Below, piece by piece: positions 15,841 through 19,023 of a stretch of 19,023 bases of DNA. Each line of letters opens with the position of its first letter. Position 1 is the first letter of the stretch. The position numbers were made by a program, and so were the translations under genes. Origin of the DNA: STC-74 sp031423995 (GTDB taxonomy: Bacteria > Patescibacteriota > Gracilibacteria > BD1-5 > UBA2023); assembly GCA_031423995.1 (NCBI GenBank), contig JANPGO010000010.1:1-19023 (forward strand), read 5' to 3'. Below the pieces are notes generated by a model. It did not search any database. It worked only from the letters and a program-made list of their open reading frames with translations, and was not told the DNA's origin.

Positions 15841-17220
15841 ATGTTCATCTGTTCATCCTGTCATTCGAGTACGCCAAAATGGGTAGGGAAGTGTCCTACT
15901 TGTGGCAACTGGAATACACTCGAAGAAGTAACGTCGAGTGAGAAAAAACTCAAGTCACTCTGAGGCAAAAAGATACAAGTATGAAAAATCCAACTCGAGT
16001 ATGACTCCCTACCACAGAAGATCGTGAGCATGAGTGCAGAGCTCGATAGTGTTCTCTGAGGGGGAATCATGCCGGGAAGTCTCATCCTCCTCTCGGGTGA
16101 ACCAGGAATAGGGAAGTCCACACTTGCGCTCCAGATGGCAGAGTGGTATGCACAGGAGTGAGATTGAGAAGATTGAGTAGTGAACACACTTCAACGAAGA
16201 GTACTCTATATCAGCGGGGAAGAGCATATCGGGCAGATATCACAGCGAGCAAAACGTCTCTGAGTCTCGAGTAATAGAATTGATCTCATATCTGAGTCGA
16301 ACTTCGATGATATTCTCACGACGATCGAGACACATGGAGCGAGTATCATCATTATCGATTCTCTCTCTGTGCTCTCGAGTGATTCACTCTATTGAACACC
16401 AGGAAGCATCACACAGATCCGTACGATGACGGAGATGCTCATGGGGGTAGCGAAGCGGATGAATATATCGATTGTTCTCATCGGACATGTAACTAAGGAT
16501 GGATCGATCTCATGACCAAAGTCACTCGAGCACCTCGTCGATGTTGTTCTCTTTCTCGAAGGAACTCGTACCGAGAACTATCGTCTCCTCCGTGCCTTCA
16601 AGAACCGATTCTGATCCACTGAAAACGTCGGACTCTTTCGTATGGAAGCAACTGGGCTTATCGATCTTCCGAATCCTGGGCGTGAATTCATCAATCCTGA
16701 GAATGCACTTCTTGCAGGTTCGGCACTCACCTTCACCCTCGAAGGGAATCGACCACTTCTGATCGAGATCGAGTCACTCACGACGTATACCAAGTTCGGC
16801 TATCCGAAGCGTTCGACTCGATGAGTTCCACAGGGGAAACTCGATCTCCTGATCGCTGTCATGTCCAAGTTCATGAAATCCAAGCTTGAGAACTATGACG
16901 TTTATCTCAATATCGGACGAGGGATATCACTTTCGGAACCCTGAGGTGATCTTGCTTGCATTGCTGCTATGATGAGTTCTCGACTCGATACTCCTCTTGG
17001 TTCAACAGTCTTCTTGGGAGAAGTCTCACTGACATGAGTAGTGAAGAGTGTCTATGCTCTCGATCGTCGTATTCTCGAAGCAGTGAAGCTTGGCTTCACA
17101 CGGATAGTTCTCCCGGCACAGTATACCTGAATCCTCCCTTCATGAATAGATGTCGTACGAATCGATCGAATAGGTCAACTTGAGGGAATTGTTGGGGGAA
17201 CTAAGGGAGATACTCTATAG
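15841..17220 (+). CDS. radA: DNA repair protein RadA (Sms)
   Basis: A 459-residue protein, the normal length for RadA, a RecA-like ATPase and branch-migration factor in recombinational repair. Domains in order: a four-Cys zinc finger (C4, C7, C18, C21; CSSC and CPTCGNW), then a RecA-like core with Walker A GEPGIGKST (86-94) and Walker B IIIIDSLSVL. The RadA signature KNRFG (254-258) follows, then a Lon-protease-like C-terminal domain ending LEGIVGGTKGD. G258 of KNRFG is a UGA codon, one of the clearest proofs of the recoding in this window. By hand count about 15 of 48 Gly codons are UGA. The start is fixed by the zinc finger at residue 4. Transcription may come from recX. A bidirectional terminator follows. 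Confidence 0.96.
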
Positions 17221-17260
17221 GAACATCATAGAGAAAAAAGAATCCTATTGATAGGTCATC

Positions 17261-17296
17261 AAAAAAACCTCCAGAAATATTTTGGAGGTTTTTTTT
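17261..17296. terminator. Bidirectional terminator between radA and the PapD-like gene
   Basis: Perfect 13-bp arms AAAAAAACCTCCA (17261-17273) and TGGAGGTTTTTTT (17284-17296) around a 10-nt loop. A/T tracts on both sides make it work for both convergent genes. Confidence 0.93.
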
Positions 17297-17309
17297 GACG
17301 TAATACCGA

Positions 17310-18770
17310 TTATTCAGTTTTTTCAGTAGGAGTATCAGTATTTGATTTCTTTGCAGGAGTCTTTCTTGTTGTTATTTTTTTGACTGGGGCTTTTTTCGAT
17401 GCAACTGTCTCTGTATTTTTCTTGCGTTCGAGAATTCTTTTTGCTGAGACCTTCGCTTGTTCTAATTCATCGATCTCTTCCTCGAGCTCCTCTTCCAACT
17501 CCTCCAGTTCATCGATACGACGATCTCTTCGACGGATGATCAGCCAAGCGATGAAGATGATAAGAATTCCAGAGAGAATAGCTCCCATATTGAGAACTTT
17601 ATCGATATAGTTGTACTCTACGATGATATCCCGTTCCAGTTCGATAGGAACTGTTTTTCCACCCTCTCCGATATATTCGAGCGCGATTTTTGCCTTAATA
17701 TGCCTCTGGGCAATACTGATTTTGAGTTTTTCCCATGGATAGAGGACGTTTGCATTATTCGCAGAGAGAGCAGAGTAGTATTCGCCTGGAGACTGGAACT
17801 TGATTACCATTTTTCCATCTTGATAGGTCTCATAGGCGTATCCCTTCCATTCAACATCGTAAATACGCTTTCTATCACCATCTGGAAGTACGCTTCCTCA
17901 TTCATCATTGATTGGTAAATAATCGACCACTCTTTCTCCGAGATAGACTCACTCTGGAGTCTTGATAGACTCTTTTCCTATTTTCTTGAGAAGCGTTCCA
18001 TCTTCATCATAGAGTTCAATTCGACCGATTGGGCGGACATCGATATTTCCAGAATTGGTAACGGGAATAGTGAATTTGACATTGAAGTCAGAAGTATTGA
18101 CGAGCTCAGGTTTATTCCAAAAAGGATTCAATTCTGTCTTCAGATAATTGAGGGCTCATGTCCAGTTCTTTGTTTCTCTTGGTGACTTGAGAAATTCATT
18201 GATTGGATCTGGAGCACTGAAGAAAGGGGTATCGATCTCTATATCTCCAAGTCGTACATCATAGATGAGCTTTCATGGAACATTCACCTGAAAAATCACT
18301 CCAAGTTGACGTACCATCGTCACCGTTGCATTTTGCTTTCCTGTATCAGGAGTGAAGTAGACAATCCCATAATGTCCTCCAGGAAGTGCCTTTGCTGGGG
18401 CAGTGAAGGTGACTTTTATGATTTTTTCTTTCTTTGGTTCTATGGCGAATCGAGAAAATTCACCGAATGAGATCCAGCTTGAGAGACTTTTTGGATCAGC
18501 ACCTGATCCAGAATAGTTGTGACAAATAGGGGTTCCATCACTTTGGTCTGCTACACAGTCTCCAGCACTGAGTCTCACAGTATAGGTATCAGTTGCAGAA
18601 TTATTGAATACTTTGACTTCGCGGACTATCGTCTTCCCTGTACCGATAGTAAATTCATGCTTTGGAGGCGAAACTCAGATTTCGAGATTGGTGCTAATTG
18701 CAGAGGCATATACTGGGATAAGTATCATAGCAAAAAGGCTACTCCATCGCAGTACGGAAGATATTCGCAT
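17310..18770 (-). CDS. Secreted, C-terminally anchored PapD/DUF916-like protein
   Basis: A 486-residue protein. It has an N-terminal signal peptide (LFAMILIPVYASA, cleavage near residue 24) and a long extracellular beta-rich part. Residues of about 30-165 resemble the Ig-like fold of pilus chaperones and DUF916 proteins (IGVSPPKHEFTI, VREVKVFNNSATDTYTV, WISFGEFSRFAIEPKKEKII, LPGGHYGIVYFT). A second beta domain spans about 205-320. One helix lies at about 395-415 (MGAILSGILIIFIAWLIIRR), followed by a Glu-rich coiled coil and a Lys/Thr-rich cytoplasmic tail (KKAPVKKITTRKTPAKK). Three UGA Gly codons were confirmed (18273, 18156 and 17898). It follows a coat-U-like gene on the same strand, separated by a terminator, so a role with that surface protein is plausible. 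The family assignment is by fold pattern only. Confidence 0.75.
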
Positions 18771-18808
18771 AAAAAAATAAGAAAAATGAGTAAGAGAAAT
18801 TCATTCCT

Positions 18809-18836
18809 ATAATAGAAAAACTCTTTCAAAAAGCAA
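18809..18836 (-). promoter_or_regulatory. Possible promoter for the PapD-like gene
   Basis: On the minus strand TTGCTT (18831-18836), a 16-bp spacer and TATTAT (18809-18814). The start would be near 18802, about 31 nt before ATG 18770. It overlaps the T tract of the upstream terminator. Confidence 0.4.
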
Positions 18837-18865
18837 AAAGTCCTTATGGATTTCATAAGGACTTT
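18832..18865 (-). terminator. Terminator of the coat-U-like gene
   Basis: Perfect 12-bp arms AAAGTCCTTATG (18837-18848) and CATAAGGACTTT (18854-18865) around a 5-nt loop, followed on the minus strand by a T tract (TTTTTGCTTTTTG). It lies 20 nt after the stop of the partial gene. Confidence 0.88.
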
Positions 18866-18884
18866 ATATGATTGTTATGTATAA

Positions 18885-19023
18885 TTAGAAGTTTCCTGAA
18901 ACGGTTACCTTAATCACATCTTGATAATCCCCCGCTGGTGTCTGTCCGTTTGGCTGAGCAGTGACTGAGAATGTGAAGTCATCAACAGCAGTCAGTGGCT
19001 GTTGCTTGTTACACGTATAGAGT
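18885..19023 (-). CDS. C-terminal end of a spore-coat-U/DUF4402-like surface protein (partial)
   Basis: Only the last 45 codons are in the window: LYTCNKQQPLTAVDDFTFSV, TAQPNGQTPAGDYQDVIKVT, VSGNF and TAA; the 5' part lies beyond the right edge. The ending PAGDYQDVIKVTVSGNF matches the final strands of the SCPU (spore coat protein U/Csu pilin) and DUF4402 beta-sandwich families, typically xGxYxDxxxVTV. Members are secreted adhesive or fimbrial subunits. A Cys in the visible part could pair with one upstream. The neighbour downstream has a pilus-chaperone-like fold. With so little sequence the call is moderate; another beta-rich surface protein is the alternative. Confidence 0.6.
   Translation of the reverse strand, partial: LYTCNKQQPLTAVDDFTFSVTAQPNGQTPAGDYQDVIKVTVSGNF

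Noticed and set aside
6020..17220. UGA read as Trp (code 4) or as stop with many pseudogenes
   Set aside because: UGA falls on invariant Gly residues in six families, and the frames remain intact over all genes, which decay would not produce.

Overview
The window reads as coherent genes only if UGA is translated as glycine (genetic code 25). At least eight conserved Gly positions are encoded by UGA: KNRFG of RadA, both GG motifs of a GGDEF domain, the GD and the AEGV motifs of a phosphoesterase and an EAL domain, and the LPGG of a Nudix protein. UGG is still used for Trp, and only UAA/UAG close the frames. This points to the Patescibacteria/CPR lineages Gracilibacteria (BD1-5/GN02) or Absconditabacteria (SR1). 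I cannot choose between them from this window. Under the standard code almost every gene here falls into short fragments.

Layout. 1-132: array of the 7-mer AAGAACC. 154-756 (+): Nudix hydrolase. 847-5728 (-): a membrane-anchored beta-propeller-like protein and two Ala-rich coiled-coil proteins with 21-bp heptad repeats. 6020-7982 (+): membrane metallophosphoesterase, then an EAL-domain (cyclic-di-GMP phosphodiesterase) protein. 8052-9536 (-): small holin-like membrane protein followed by a tandem HD-domain protein. 9753-12586 (+): apparent operon of a Gly/Pro/Thr-rich coiled-coil protein and two VirB2/TrbC-like membrane proteins, one holding three modules. 12732-13184 (+): unknown one-helix protein. 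13260-14369 (+): GGDEF protein, followed in the same frame by an open stretch without a start. 14843-15037 (-): small unknown protein, divergent from recX (15107, +). 15712-15769: a second AAGAACC array. 15841-17220 (+): radA. 17310-18770 (-): secreted, tail-anchored PapD/DUF916-like protein. 18885-19023 (-): C-terminal end of a spore-coat-U/DUF4402-like surface protein.

How the genes relate. recX and radA are recombination and repair genes. The GGDEF and EAL genes form a possible c-di-GMP make/break pair, about 5 kb apart, flanking the VirB2-like operon. They are unusually UGA-rich compared with radA. The pilin-like proteins, holin-like protein, propeller, PapD-like protein and coat-U-like protein suggest a region much occupied with the cell envelope.

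Regulation. Several genes have good sigma70-type promoters (TTGACN or TTGCAN, 15-18 bp, TACAAT-like) only about 10-30 nt upstream of the start codon. None of the starts has a recognisable Shine-Dalgarno sequence. Many are preceded by pyrimidine-rich stretches instead. Four hairpin terminators separate the minus-strand units. No tRNA, rRNA, CRISPR or insertion sequence was recognised.
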